Assembly: GCA_016342755.1 (NCBI GenBank)
Contig: JAEINS010000004.1
Coordinates: 186,001-250,000 of the forward strand
Length of the DNA stretch: 64,000 nucleotides
Direction of reading: 5' to 3'
Source of the DNA: Melioribacteraceae bacterium
Lineage (GTDB): Bacteria; Bacteroidota; Ignavibacteria; Ignavibacteriales; Melioribacteraceae
The position numbers and the translations under genes are program-made. Shown here piece after piece: positions 54,642-63,792 of this stretch (its first letter is position 1; each line of letters opens with the position of its first letter). Under the pieces are notes generated by a model, which ran no database searches, was not told the origin of the DNA, and saw nothing but the letters and a program-made list of their open reading frames with translations.

Positions 54642-55680
54642 TAATTAAATGGGCTGGATTATTTAATAGTTTTCCGGTTCTGAAATTTATTTGTCCATTT
54701 TTAATTGGGAACAGATTTTTTGAAATTACTGGCGTTACTAAATCAATAGTTCCTAAACCATGGACAGTATTTGGTAAAAAGGAAGCCAGCAAAATTAAAT
54801 AGCTTGCAGCAACCGTATTTTCAAGGGCTGAAGAAATAACTGCTGTCATCCCCTTCGACTCAGTTTGTTCAATAATATCAAGTGTATTTGCCATTCCGCC
54901 GAATAAAGTTGGCTTAACAATAAAATGCTTAATATCACTTTGTTCACAGAGTAAATTAAAATCATTCATGTCTGCCAGTGATTCATCAGCCGCAATGGGA
55001 ATTGAGGAAACTTGAGAGAGTTTTATCAAATCATTTATTGAGGTACAAGGCTGTTCAATATACTCAATATTATACTGCGCCAGTTTTTTTATATTCATTA
55101 TCGCGTCATTAAGCGGCCAGGCTCCGTTTACATCCAGTTTAATTTTGATTCCATTATTTGCCGCACAAGAAACAGAATCAATTAATTTTAATTCATCGTT
55201 AAAACAATTCTGCCCGACTTTTATTTTAATTGTTTTAAATCCTTTTTCTATAAACTTTTTTGTTTTGTTAAGTGATTCCTCAATTGTGGTACTTCCAATT
55301 AATCCATTTACTAAAACAGTCTTTTCTGAAAAGTTTAAATCATTAGAACGAATTTTTATTTCAGTTAAACACTGCTCAACCGCGAATCTAACCGAAGGTG
55401 TTAAGTTATATCCGGCCAAAAAGTGAAAAGGGAATTTTGCGTTATTCAATTGTGTACCGGGTAAAATACTGTTCAGCAATAGAATGGATCGTTCAGTTTC
55501 TTCAAAAGTTTCTTTCCCGAAAAAGGGCAATGGACTTGCTTCTCCATATCCAACCATTCTGCTGTCGGTTTTTATCTGAATTAGAAATCCTTTGCGGGTT
55601 TTAATAATTCCTTTTGAGTTTATCAGAGGAGTGTTCAGGTTATAATCAAAGATTTTCCATTTTACAGATTCAATCTTCAT
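54634..55680 (-). CDS. menC: o-Succinylbenzoate synthase
   Basis: 348 residues of the enolase superfamily. Catalytic residues are visible: KxK in KTIKIKVG, metal ligands in KLDVNGAW, YIEQPC and ADESLAD, and the second base in IVKPTLFGG. It dehydrates SHCHC to o-succinylbenzoate. It overlaps menA by four bases (ATGA) and menE by eight bases. Confidence 0.93.
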   Translation of the reverse strand: MKIESVKWKIFDYNLNTPLINSKGIIKTRKGFLIQIKTDSRMVGYGEASPLPFFGKETFEETERSILLLNSILPGTQLNNAKFPFHFLAGYNLTPSVRFAVEQCLTEIKIRSNDLNFSEKTVLVNGLIGSTTIEESLNKTKKFIEKGFKTIKIKVGQNCFNDELKLIDSVSCAANNGIKIKLDVNGAWPLNDAIMNIKKLAQYNIEYIEQPCTSINDLIKLSQVSSIPIAADESLADMNDFNLLCEQSDIKHFIVKPTLFGGMANTLDIIEQTESKGMTAVISSALENTVAASYLILLASFLPNTVHGLGTIDLVTPVISKNLFPIKNGQINFRTGKLLNNPAHLIND

Positions 55681-56570
55681 AATAAAAAACCGAGTGATAA
55701 TAGTATTCCAAACAGTGCGCTAAATTTTGCGGTCGATTCCAAAAGAAAATTTAAGTCTGTTCCCTTTAGGCGGTTTAATTGTAAAATTTGTTTAATAGCT
55801 AATGGAATGGAAACCAAAGGCAGCAGTATGTAAATTGACTGAGAGAAATAATAAATGGAAATAACAGCAATATAACTTAATATTATGGATGAAATATATT
55901 GTGCCTTTGTAAAGGTTCTACCAAATTTAACGGCAAGTGTATTTTTATTATTAAGTTTATCTTCATCAATATCCCTAAAATTATTGATGACTAAGATATT
56001 TGTTATCAGCAATCCTGCGGGAATTGAAGCGAGTAAAATTATACTATTTATTTCTAGGGTTTGTACATAGTAGGTTCCGCAGGTAGCAACCAGACCAAAA
56101 AATATAAATACAAATATATCACCAAGTCCGTTATACGCTAAAGGAAATGGTCCGGCTGTGTAAGAAATACCTGTAAGAATTGAAACTATTCCTATAATCA
56201 GAATGAAAGATCCGCCGATATAAACAAGATAAAGTCCGGCTAGGAATGCTATTCCAAAGGTCAGATATATTCCTAATTTCATTTCCTTTTTTGAAATCCA
56301 TCCGGCGGCTAAAGCTCTTGTCGGCCCTTTTCTTTCTTCGGTATCTTTGCCGGAAAGGAAGTCGTATAAGTCGTTAACAAAGTTTGTCCCAATCTGAATA
56401 AGTATTGAACATAGTAATGCAATTGTGGCTGCGGCAAAATTATGCGAATCATTTTTAACAGCAACAGAAGTTCCAATTAATACCGGAACAACAGCAGCTA
56501 AAAGTGTTTTGGGCCGACTGGCTAAAATCCAGCTTCTAAACTTTGACGGTCTATTTAAAGATTCATTCAT
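55677..56570 (-). CDS. menA: 1,4-Dihydroxy-2-naphthoate polyprenyltransferase
   Basis: About 297 residues from the ATG at 56570; a TTG three codons upstream is the longer option. UbiA-type membrane prenyltransferase with about eight to nine helices and the Asp-rich motif NFVNDLYDFLSGKDTE, plus the second motif NNFRDIDED. It joins DHNA to an octaprenyl-type side chain in the inner membrane. First gene of the coupled menA-menC-menE set, preceded by the terminator behind menB. Confidence 0.93.
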   Translation of the reverse strand: MNESLNRPSKFRSWILASRPKTLLAAVVPVLIGTSVAVKNDSHNFAAATIALLCSILIQIGTNFVNDLYDFLSGKDTEERKGPTRALAAGWISKKEMKLGIYLTFGIAFLAGLYLVYIGGSFILIIGIVSILTGISYTAGPFPLAYNGLGDIFVFIFFGLVATCGTYYVQTLEINSIILLASIPAGLLITNILVINNFRDIDEDKLNNKNTLAVKFGRTFTKAQYISSIILSYIAVISIYYFSQSIYILLPLVSIPLAIKQILQLNRLKGTDLNFLLESTAKFSALFGILLSLGFLL

Positions 56571-56604
56571 AAAAAACAATCTTACTTTTCTAATAAATTG
56601 ATAA

Positions 56605-56642
56605 AATAAAAAAGCGGTTAACCTATATAAAGGTATAACCGC
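56605..56642 (-). terminator. Intrinsic terminator between menB and menA
   Basis: Stem GCGGTTA/TAACCGC extended by ACCT/AGGT around an AT loop, followed on the minus transcript by CTTTTTTATTTTAT. It separates menB from menA, so menB is at least partly expressed as its own unit. Confidence 0.8.
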
Positions 56643-56663
56643 CCTGCTAAACTAAATTCTGTT

Positions 56664-57497
56664 CTACGGAACACGTGGAAACTTTGAGAAGTCAGGTTTG
56701 CGCTTTTCATTGTAAGCGTTACGTCCTTCCTGAGCTTCTTCCGACATATAATACAACAACGTTGAATTACCAGCTAACTCCTGAATTCCGGCTTGCCCGT
56801 CTAACTCAGCATTAAAAGCCGATTTTAAGAGTCTAAGCGAAAGAGGACTGTTTTGCAGCATCTCTTTTGCCCATTGTACACCTTCTTCTTCTAACTTATC
56901 GATTGGTACAACCTTATTTACAAGTCCCATTTTTTCAGCTTCATCAGCATTATATTGCCGGCATAGGTACCAGATCTCCCGGGCTTTTTTCTGTCCGACT
57001 AATCTTGCAAGATAACTAGATCCAAATCCACCGTCAAAACTGCCTACTTTAGGACCAGTCTGTCCAAACACCGCATTATCAGCGGCAATAGTAAGATCAC
57101 AAATAACATGAAGAACATGCCCGCCGCCAATAGCGTAACCGGCAACTAACGCAACAACAGGTTTTGGAATGCTGCGGATAAGTTTTTGAAGATCAAGAAC
57201 ATTTAGTCTTGGAACACCATCTTGCCCGACATACCCTTTATCACCGCGTATTTTCTGATCACCGCCCGAACAGAAAGCATATTTGCCATCTTTTGCGGGT
57301 CCGTTTCCTGTTAATAAAATAACGCCAATTTCCGGATCTTCCCTTGCATCGATAAATGCTTCATACATTTGAAGAACAGTATCCGGCCGAAACGCATTCC
57401 TGACTTCGGGTCTATTGATAGATATCTTAGCAATGCCATCCATCTTTTCATAGATTATATCGGAATAATCTTTTACGCTAATCCAATTAAAACTCAT
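56664..57497 (-). CDS. menB: 1,4-Dihydroxy-2-naphthoyl-CoA synthase
   Basis: 277 residues of the crotonase fold. Very close to classical Men[40 protein letters not shown] and a C-terminus PDFSKFPR. It closes the second naphthoquinone ring from o-succinylbenzoyl-CoA. Own terminator downstream and a lipoprotein gene divergent upstream. The [11 protein letters not shown] loop is that of the bicarbonate-dependent MenB type. Confidence 0.97.
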   Translation of the reverse strand: MSFNWISVKDYSDIIYEKMDGIAKISINRPEVRNAFRPDTVLQMYEAFIDAREDPEIGVILLTGNGPAKDGKYAFCSGGDQKIRGDKGYVGQDGVPRLNVLDLQKLIRSIPKPVVALVAGYAIGGGHVLHVICDLTIAADNAVFGQTGPKVGSFDGGFGSSYLARLVGQKKAREIWYLCRQYNADEAEKMGLVNKVVPIDKLEEEGVQWAKEMLQNSPLSLRLLKSAFNAELDGQAGIQELAGNSTLLYYMSEEAQEGRNAYNEKRKPDFSKFPRVP

Positions 57498-57597
57498 TTT
57501 TAATACCTTATTTTTATAATTTTATTTTGTATGCAAAAATAATAAATAATTCGGATTTTTTATCTATTTATGGAAAGATTAAAAATTAGGAGTGATA

Positions 57598-58113
57598 ATG
57601 TATAAAATTTTATGTCTGATAATTTTAATTGGTTTAGCATGTTGTGGGAAGGGAATTGAAAAGTTTCCTCAGACTGAAATAATTCCCGATGGGATTTATT
57701 TAGTTCTTGATGAATTTGAAATTGATTATACACCTAATTTGGAAAACGACAGTTTAGTAATAATAAATTATAGCGATCTGGTTGATGAGAATGAAAATAG
57801 CCAGTTATTGCTGGACAAATACAAATTTGTTCCACTCTCATTAATGAAAAAACCTGTAACTCAGGATCAGGAAGACGGCCGAAAAAAACTCCTCCTTGAA
57901 CTTACAGATACAGCCAACGATAGATTAAAGTTCTTCACGGAAAAATGTTTAAATCGGGAGGCGGCTATTGTAATTGGAAACAGGGCAATGACCGTTCATA
58001 AGGTTAGATCGGTTATAGAAGACGGGAAACTGCAAATTACAGGCTGTACAGATAACGCATGTGAAGTCTTATATATGGAACTAAAAGATAATATTATCGG
58101 GATGCCGAAATAG
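57598..58113 (+). CDS. Lipoprotein with SecD P1-head-like domain
   Basis: About 171 residues from the ATG at 57598, supported by an AGGAG site. Type II signal peptide with lipobox LACC or LAC (Cys near residue 15). The C-terminal half (about 95-165) has the pattern AAIVIGNRAMTVHKVRSVI...GKLQITG, which resembles the P1 head subdomain of SecD/SecDF. No membrane helices of SecD are present. It interrupts the men cluster on the opposite strand and overlaps menH by 20 bases at the 3' ends. Function unknown. Confidence 0.65.
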   Translation: MYKILCLIILIGLACCGKGIEKFPQTEIIPDGIYLVLDEFEIDYTPNLENDSLVIINYSDLVDENENSQLLLDKYKFVPLSLMKKPVTQDQEDGRKKLLLELTDTANDRLKFFTEKCLNREAAIVIGNRAMTVHKVRSVIEDGKLQITGCTDNACEVLYMELKDNIIGMPK

Positions 58114-58927
58114 ATTCCAAAAATTTATTTATAGATTGCAAAAGAATATCAGGCTTTTCAAAATGGATATTATGCCCGGCTGAACTTATTATTTCATGTG
58201 TTGACTTTTTAATTACAGTATTCATCTCTAAATTTATTGCTGTAAACTTACTATCCAGTTCTCCGCTTAATAAAAGCGTTTGACAGCTTATGTTCTGTAA
58301 ATTCCCTTTGTACGAAGGCATTATACCTGTACCAAATCCTCTTAGAGAATTAGATAAACCGGTTGAACAGTTTTTATATTTTTGCTTTTTTAGAACCTTT
58401 ATTTTTTCGGGATCAAGCAACTGTAATGATTCAAATAACGGAATCTTAATCCAATCATCAATAAAAGTTCTAACACCGATTTTATCTATTCTATCAGCCA
58501 ACAGATTATCAGAGAAAATCCTTTTTCCCCTTTCAACAGGATCCGATAAACCAGCAGTTGAACTTTCCAAAATAAGAGCTTTAACAAGAGCAGGATACTT
58601 ACTTGCAAACGCTAAAGCTGCTCTTCCACCCATTGAATAACCGTATATAACAGCCTTATCAATATTTAACTTTTTCATGATTACTTTTAAGGCAGCTATA
58701 ATTGATTCAATTGAATAGTGTTTTAATTCCTTGGGACTATCCGTTTGTCCGTGACCGATAAGATCAATAGTAATCGGGAGAAAATTTTTATGCAGTTTAT
58801 CAAGAAATGTCCAGTCTTCAGAAGAACCGGTAAATCCGTGTAAAAATATAATCGGAGTTCGTTTAATATTATCTGAAAAAGATTTGATCTCAACATTATA
58901 TGAAATTGAATTAACAATTATTTTCAT
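58094..58927 (-). CDS. menH: SHCHC synthase, alpha/beta hydrolase
   Basis: 277 residues with the alpha/beta-hydrolase pattern: HGFTGSSEDW near the N-terminus, nucleophile elbow GYSMGGR and the late His in SAGHNIHFEKP. Triad Ser-Asp-His is consistent with MenH. It eliminates pyruvate from SEPHCHC. Its ATG overlaps the menD stop by four bases (ATGA), which supports the assignment over a generic hydrolase. Confidence 0.9.
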   Translation of the reverse strand: MKIIVNSISYNVEIKSFSDNIKRTPIIFLHGFTGSSEDWTFLDKLHKNFLPITIDLIGHGQTDSPKELKHYSIESIIAALKVIMKKLNIDKAVIYGYSMGGRAALAFASKYPALVKALILESSTAGLSDPVERGKRIFSDNLLADRIDKIGVRTFIDDWIKIPLFESLQLLDPEKIKVLKKQKYKNCSTGLSNSLRGFGTGIMPSYKGNLQNISCQTLLLSGELDSKFTAINLEMNTVIKKSTHEIISSAGHNIHFEKPDILLQSINKFLESISASR

Positions 58928-60693
58928 AGTGTGTTATCAATTTCTTTAACTACATTTGCCCGGCATTTTAATCGCTGGGATTTAGATTTATGCGAGTCCG
59001 TTTGTATTTCAAGAACTGTTAAATTTCTGAGATTCGATTTTCTTCTCAGTTCTTTTGTTAACTCATCCCAACTTTTAATGAGTTTATATTTCCCTTTGTA
59101 ACCCTTAACAATAGGTTTGAAATCGAGGTTATGCGGAGTTGTAAAGTATTTTTCAAATGCTTTTTTATTGGATGAAGAAATAGGGAGCATCTCAAAAAGT
59201 CCGCCGCCGTTGTTGTTTATCAATATGATAGTTAAATCAATATTATGAATTGAGCTTGCTAATAGTCCGTTTAGATCATGGTAAAATGCTAAATCGCCAG
59301 TAATTAGAAAAGTTTTAGTTTTACTCTGAGCAGAAATACCGATAGCCGTTGAGATAATTCCGTCTATTCCGCTTGCCCCTCGATTTGAAAAAACATTAAT
59401 ATTCTTTTTAAATCTGTCTGAAAAAGAATCCAAATCTCTGATAGGAGAACTATTTGACACCATTATATTTGAGTTCCCGGGCACGGCATCTAAAACATAG
59501 TTATAGATCGAGCCTTCAAAAGGGAACTTTGCTCTGGTTAAAAAACGATAAATTATTTTTTTAGATTTAATGTCAGCAGAAATAAACAGATTAAGCCAAT
59601 CGTTTTTCCTTTCTTTTCCGGGAGGCAAACAACTTATCTGCTTTATCAATTCTTTGCAAAACTCTTTATCACCGGCTTTAATAATTTCTTTTGCCGTGTT
59701 TGACGGATCTTTCCACTCGTCGTATTTATTTACTAAGTATTTATCAGCTTCAGCATGTTTAAAGTAATCGAGCATAACTTTAGAAGTTGGAGCAGAACCA
59801 AAATGAATAATAATTTTAGGATGATTAGAATCTCTAAACTTGTTTGATCTTAGAAAAGCGGTATGGTTAATAATTATATTCTCTGTTGCCTGATTCCCAA
59901 ATTTAAGCGAACTTGCGGCATCAGAAAAAATTGGGTAACCTAATTTTAATGACAGATTAATAATATCCGCTTTTGAATTTCTGTAATCACCAGATCCGCA
60001 GATTATAATTCCTTCCGAAATATTAATAATATTTCCAGCCAGATTTGAAATTTGCCGGTAAGGAATATGTTCCTCTTTGAGATCGGACAAATCATTAAAT
60101 CTTTGGGAACCAGAAATGATTTTTTGCTGAATTGTATCAGTAAAACTATCAGGCTCAAGCGGTTTACTAAAAGGGAAGTTCAAATGAACCGGACCGCGAT
60201 TAGCGAGAAACGAACTTATGAATGCCTTTTCGGCAATACTGCGCAAGTGATTTAACCTGACTTCATTTAATTCCGGTAATCCTAAATCGTAAAACCAGTT
60301 TATATGATTCGCGAATATATTATTCTGATCAATAGTCTGGTTTGCGCCACAGTTTTTTAGTTCGGGCGGTCTGTCGGCTGTACATATTATTAATGGTACT
60401 TTTTGCTGGTAAGCCTCAATAATTGCCGGGTATAATTCAGCTACAGCGGTTCCCGAAGTTGTAACAACCGCGACAGGTGAATCTGATTCCATCGCAAGTC
60501 CGAGCGCAAAAAACCCGCTGCTCCTTTCATCTATATTAACAAAAGTTTTTATTCTTTCTTCATTGTGAAAAGCCAGATTTAATGGTGTGTTTCGTGAACC
60601 GGGAGATATGCAGACATATTTAACACCTAACTCTGCAAGTTTTTGTACAAATTGCTGCGACCAGATGTAATTTCTATTTACTCTGTTATCCAT
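58924..60693 (-). CDS. menD: SEPHCHC synthase, thiamine-diphosphate enzyme
   Basis: 589 residues. N-terminal SPGSRNTPL and the catalytic Glu region TTSGTAVAELYPAI, and a C-terminal ThDP-binding motif from GDLAFYHDLNGLL to INNNGGGLF. It condenses 2-oxoglutarate with isochorismate. The ATG at 60693 overlaps the menF end by eight bases. Middle gene of the coupled menF-menD-menH set. Confidence 0.95.
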   Translation of the reverse strand: MDNRVNRNYIWSQQFVQKLAELGVKYVCISPGSRNTPLNLAFHNEERIKTFVNIDERSSGFFALGLAMESDSPVAVVTTSGTAVAELYPAIIEAYQQKVPLIICTADRPPELKNCGANQTIDQNNIFANHINWFYDLGLPELNEVRLNHLRSIAEKAFISSFLANRGPVHLNFPFSKPLEPDSFTDTIQQKIISGSQRFNDLSDLKEEHIPYRQISNLAGNIINISEGIIICGSGDYRNSKADIINLSLKLGYPIFSDAASSLKFGNQATENIIINHTAFLRSNKFRDSNHPKIIIHFGSAPTSKVMLDYFKHAEADKYLVNKYDEWKDPSNTAKEIIKAGDKEFCKELIKQISCLPPGKERKNDWLNLFISADIKSKKIIYRFLTRAKFPFEGSIYNYVLDAVPGNSNIMVSNSSPIRDLDSFSDRFKKNINVFSNRGASGIDGIISTAIGISAQSKTKTFLITGDLAFYHDLNGLLASSIHNIDLTIILINNNGGGLFEMLPISSSNKKAFEKYFTTPHNLDFKPIVKGYKGKYKLIKSWDELTKELRRKSNLRNLTVLEIQTDSHKSKSQRLKCRANVVKEIDNTL

Positions 60694-62086
60694 TTTCGAA
60701 AAGAGATAATATTGGCTGTAATTTTAATTCTGTTTCCTTAAACTCCAACTCAGGATCAGATCCTTCAACAATACCGCAGCCCGCAAAAGCATATAACATT
60801 TCATCCTTCAGCAATCCTGATCTTATTGCAACGGCAAATTCGCCTTCGTTTTCAAAATTACCCCAGCCAATCATGCCGGCAAATAAACCTCTTTCGTAAT
60901 TCTCAATGTCGTTTATAGAATTTAAGGCAAGATTACAAGGTTCTCCGCAAATTGCCGGAGTTGGATGAATATTACGGAGTATATCTATTAAAGAACGATC
61001 TGTACTAAGTTTTGCTTTAATTGGTGTCCATAAATGCTGAATATTAGGCAGTTTTCTAATTGTTGGTTTTTCTTCATAAACTATTTCGGAGGAATATTCC
61101 TTAAATGAACTGGCAATAAAATCGACCACGGTTTTTTGTTCAATCAAATTCTTTTTACTCAGAAGAAGTTCATCGGCAAAACCGGAATCTTCAGCCTCAG
61201 TTTTTCCGCGCGGAATTGAACCTGCCAACGCATCCGCTTCTATCCAGCCGTTTTTAACCTTTGCAAGTTTTTCAGGAGAAGCACCAAAGAAAACCGAACC
61301 TCCGTTTTTATAGGCAAAAACATAACATTGCGAATATCGTTCACTCAGTTTTTCAAGCAAAAATGTTATCTGCGGCACTGATGAAATTTCAAACTCAACC
61401 TGGCGGGATATAACAATTTTCTGAAATTCTTCTCTGGTAATCAGGTCAAGAGCTTTATCAATATTTTCTTTCCAATGCAGCTTATCGGCTTCTTCATTAC
61501 ATTTTGGAATAATATTTACTGTCTCTTCTTTTTTTCTTTCAGTAGAATTTGCCGAGGTAATTTGGGAAAAAGTTTTTAAAAATCTGTTTTTTACAAACTC
61601 TTTGTTGGTGTTATCCAGGTCAAAGTTAAAGACCAGAAAACTTTTACCAAATTTTTTAAGAAGAATAAATTCAGGAATAAACCAGTTCTCATTCCCGAAA
61701 TCATTCCATAAAACAGTTTTATCAGTATCAGTAAATTTTGAGGCACCAAAATAAACCGGTACGCCTTCAATACCGAATTCAGAAAAATTTGTAGTATATC
61801 TTTTTTTAAGATCAGTTAAAAACAGATTGAAGTTTTCTGTGGAGTTAAAATTTTCCGAGTTTAATTCCAGCAGTTTATCAAATGCGGTTAAAGCGCAGTC
61901 ATCATTGGGTTTTCGCCAGTAAAAGTAACTTAATGAATTATATGATTCGATTACTTTTTCTATATTAAGGTTTTCAACCGGCTGGGCAAAGCTTCCAAAA
62001 ATTGAGGTTGAAGCGTTATTGGTCTTTTGTATTTGATCAATAAAATCTATGAATTGGTCAAGAATTGTATTCAAATTTGTCTTCAA
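60686..62086 (-). CDS. menF: Isochorismate synthase
   Basis: 466 residues of the chorismate-binding family. Motifs: HPTPAICGEP, the ADALAGSIPRGKT segment and the C-terminal GCGIVEGSDPELEF. It converts chorismate to isochorismate, opening the pathway. The start is a TTG at 62086, with no better ATG nearby, so the N-terminus is uncertain. First gene of menF-menD-menH and divergent from the YgjP-like gene. Confidence 0.92.
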   Translation of the reverse strand: MKTNLNTILDQFIDFIDQIQKTNNASTSIFGSFAQPVENLNIEKVIESYNSLSYFYWRKPNDDCALTAFDKLLELNSENFNSTENFNLFLTDLKKRYTTNFSEFGIEGVPVYFGASKFTDTDKTVLWNDFGNENWFIPEFILLKKFGKSFLVFNFDLDNTNKEFVKNRFLKTFSQITSANSTERKKEETVNIIPKCNEEADKLHWKENIDKALDLITREEFQKIVISRQVEFEISSVPQITFLLEKLSERYSQCYVFAYKNGGSVFFGASPEKLAKVKNGWIEADALAGSIPRGKTEAEDSGFADELLLSKKNLIEQKTVVDFIASSFKEYSSEIVYEEKPTIRKLPNIQHLWTPIKAKLSTDRSLIDILRNIHPTPAICGEPCNLALNSINDIENYERGLFAGMIGWGNFENEGEFAVAIRSGLLKDEMLYAFAGCGIVEGSDPELEFKETELKLQPILSLFENG

Positions 62087-62190
62087 ATTAATGATAAATA
62101 GTTTTCAATTTACTAAAATTAGTTTTAAATCATTCTATAAAAAATTACCTTTGCACTGACAATTTTTATTCACAAAAATAAACATATATT

Positions 62191-62883
62191 TTGATATTAC
62201 GAAACATTGATATTGGTGATAAAAAAATCTCTTACAACTTAAAAAGAAGTAAGAGGGCAAAATATATACGGATTGAAATTGACAGAGAGGCGCAATTAAA
62301 TCTTATTGTACCAGAAAGGGCTTCTGTGGAAAACGCTGAAAAGTTTATCTATACAAAGCTAGACTGGATATTAAAACATCAGGATAAAGTTTTAACCAGA
62401 ACCAGAAAAAAAGCGGGCACTAAAATAGATTTTTTTCTGTTTGGGAAAAGACTAAATCACAGGTTTCTAAAAATAGATGAAGCCAAAAATTATAAGTTAA
62501 ATTTTATTAATGGTTCGCTTGTAATAGAAGGACCGGATAGTGACAGACTGATAATGCAGAAACTTTATGATGAATGGTTAAGGGCGCAGGCTAATGTTTA
62601 TATTCCGGCAAGAGTTAAATTTTACGCTGAGGAATATAATTTCAAGTATAACCGGGTTACAATTAAGAATATAAGCTCTAAGTGGGGAAGCTGCTCTAGT
62701 AAAGGTAATTTGAACTTTAATCTTAAATTAATGAAGTATAGAAAGGAAGTTGTAGATTATATAGTTGTACATGAACTTTGCCACTTAATAGAAATGAACC
62801 ATTCTCCCAAATTTTGGAAGTTAGTTTCGGCAATTATTCCAAATTATAAACAGCTTGATAAAGAGTTAAAGCTGATTTACTAG
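62191..62883 (+). CDS. YgjP-type M48-like metallopeptidase (DUF45)
   Basis: 230 residues. The zinc motif HELCHLIEMNHS (HExxH) near residue 193 and the upstream SSKWGSCSSKGNLNFN are hallmarks of the YgjP/DUF45 (WLM-related) family. Cytosolic. The start is probably the TTG at 62191, as no ATG fits. Its substrate is not established. Divergent from menF. Confidence 0.88.
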   Translation: MILRNIDIGDKKISYNLKRSKRAKYIRIEIDREAQLNLIVPERASVENAEKFIYTKLDWILKHQDKVLTRTRKKAGTKIDFFLFGKRLNHRFLKIDEAKNYKLNFINGSLVIEGPDSDRLIMQKLYDEWLRAQANVYIPARVKFYAEEYNFKYNRVTIKNISSKWGSCSSKGNLNFNLKLMKYRKEVVDYIVVHELCHLIEMNHSPKFWKLVSAIIPNYKQLDKELKLIY

Positions 62884-62891
62884 TTTTTGTT

Positions 62892-62921
62892 GTCAACCAA
62901 TGGATTAATCCATTGGTTGAC
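62892..62921. terminator. 30-base perfect palindrome between convergent genes
   Basis: Two fifteen-base arms (GTCAACCAATGGATT and complement) meet without a spacer. It lies between the YgjP-like gene and prmA and may end both transcripts; the plus side is followed by a U-rich ATGTATATATTTTA. Confidence 0.7.
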
Positions 62922-62932
62922 ATGTATATATT

Positions 62933-63781
62933 TTACTCAACTTTCATTACCAAAGCTATCCATTCATTCATTTGAGTTTTTTCAATAATTTTAAATCCAG
63001 CGGATTCATAGACTTTCCTAATATCTGTTTCATCTACATCTAACAAACCAGATAAAATTAATTTCCCGTTTTCAGCAACTTTTGATTTTAGAGCTTCCAC
63101 AATATCCAGCAAAATATGTCTGTTTATATTTGCTACAATAAGATCAAAATCTTTTTCTTCAATTCCACTAATTTCACAAAGTCTTACTTCAACCTTATCT
63201 TCAATTTTATTTAGTTTCGCGTTTTCTGTTCCGTTTAATAAACACCAGTCATCATTATCAAAAGCTATTGCTTTTCCCGCGCCTAATTTAACTGCGGCGA
63301 TTGCCAAAACTGCCGTTCCACAGCCAACATCAAGAACTTTTTCATTCCCTTTAATATGTTTATCTATCAGGGTTAAAACTAATTTTGTTGTTTCATGTTC
63401 TCCTGTTCCAAAAGACATTTTCGGATCAAGCTCAATAATAACCTGACCTTCTTTTGCGTCATAATCTCTGAAAGAAGGTTTGATAACAATCTTATCTGTA
63501 ACTTCAATAGGATTTATTTTTTTCTCCCACTCTTCATTCCAGTTTTGGTCTTCAACAACATCTTCAGTTATTGTAAAGTTTTCAATAACTTCCATGTCCA
63601 TAAGCTGTCTAAGTTTTTCTGAAATTTCTTTTGTGCCTATACTTTTTGTTTCAACTATAAACACAGACAAATTATCATCGTTCTCAGTTATGCCGTCAAT
63701 ATCAAGATCCCATAAGAAACTGCTTACCATTTCAACATTAAACGGCTCAGTGTAAATAGTAAATTTTTTATAACTTTTCAT
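62933..63781 (-). CDS. prmA: Ribosomal protein L11 methyltransferase
   Basis: About 282 residues from the ATG at 63781, whose AAGGATG site is well spaced; upstream TTG and ATG in frame are less likely. Family motifs: MSFGTGEHETTKL, SAM motif I DVGCGTAVLAIAA and ANINRHIL. It trimethylates residues of L11. It starts 11 bases after the DacB-type stop, same strand. Confidence 0.93.
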   Translation of the reverse strand: MKSYKKFTIYTEPFNVEMVSSFLWDLDIDGITENDDNLSVFIVETKSIGTKEISEKLRQLMDMEVIENFTITEDVVEDQNWNEEWEKKINPIEVTDKIVIKPSFRDYDAKEGQVIIELDPKMSFGTGEHETTKLVLTLIDKHIKGNEKVLDVGCGTAVLAIAAVKLGAGKAIAFDNDDWCLLNGTENAKLNKIEDKVEVRLCEISGIEEKDFDLIVANINRHILLDIVEALKSKVAENGKLILSGLLDVDETDIRKVYESAGFKIIEKTQMNEWIALVMKVE

Positions 63782-63792
63782 AATCATCCTTA

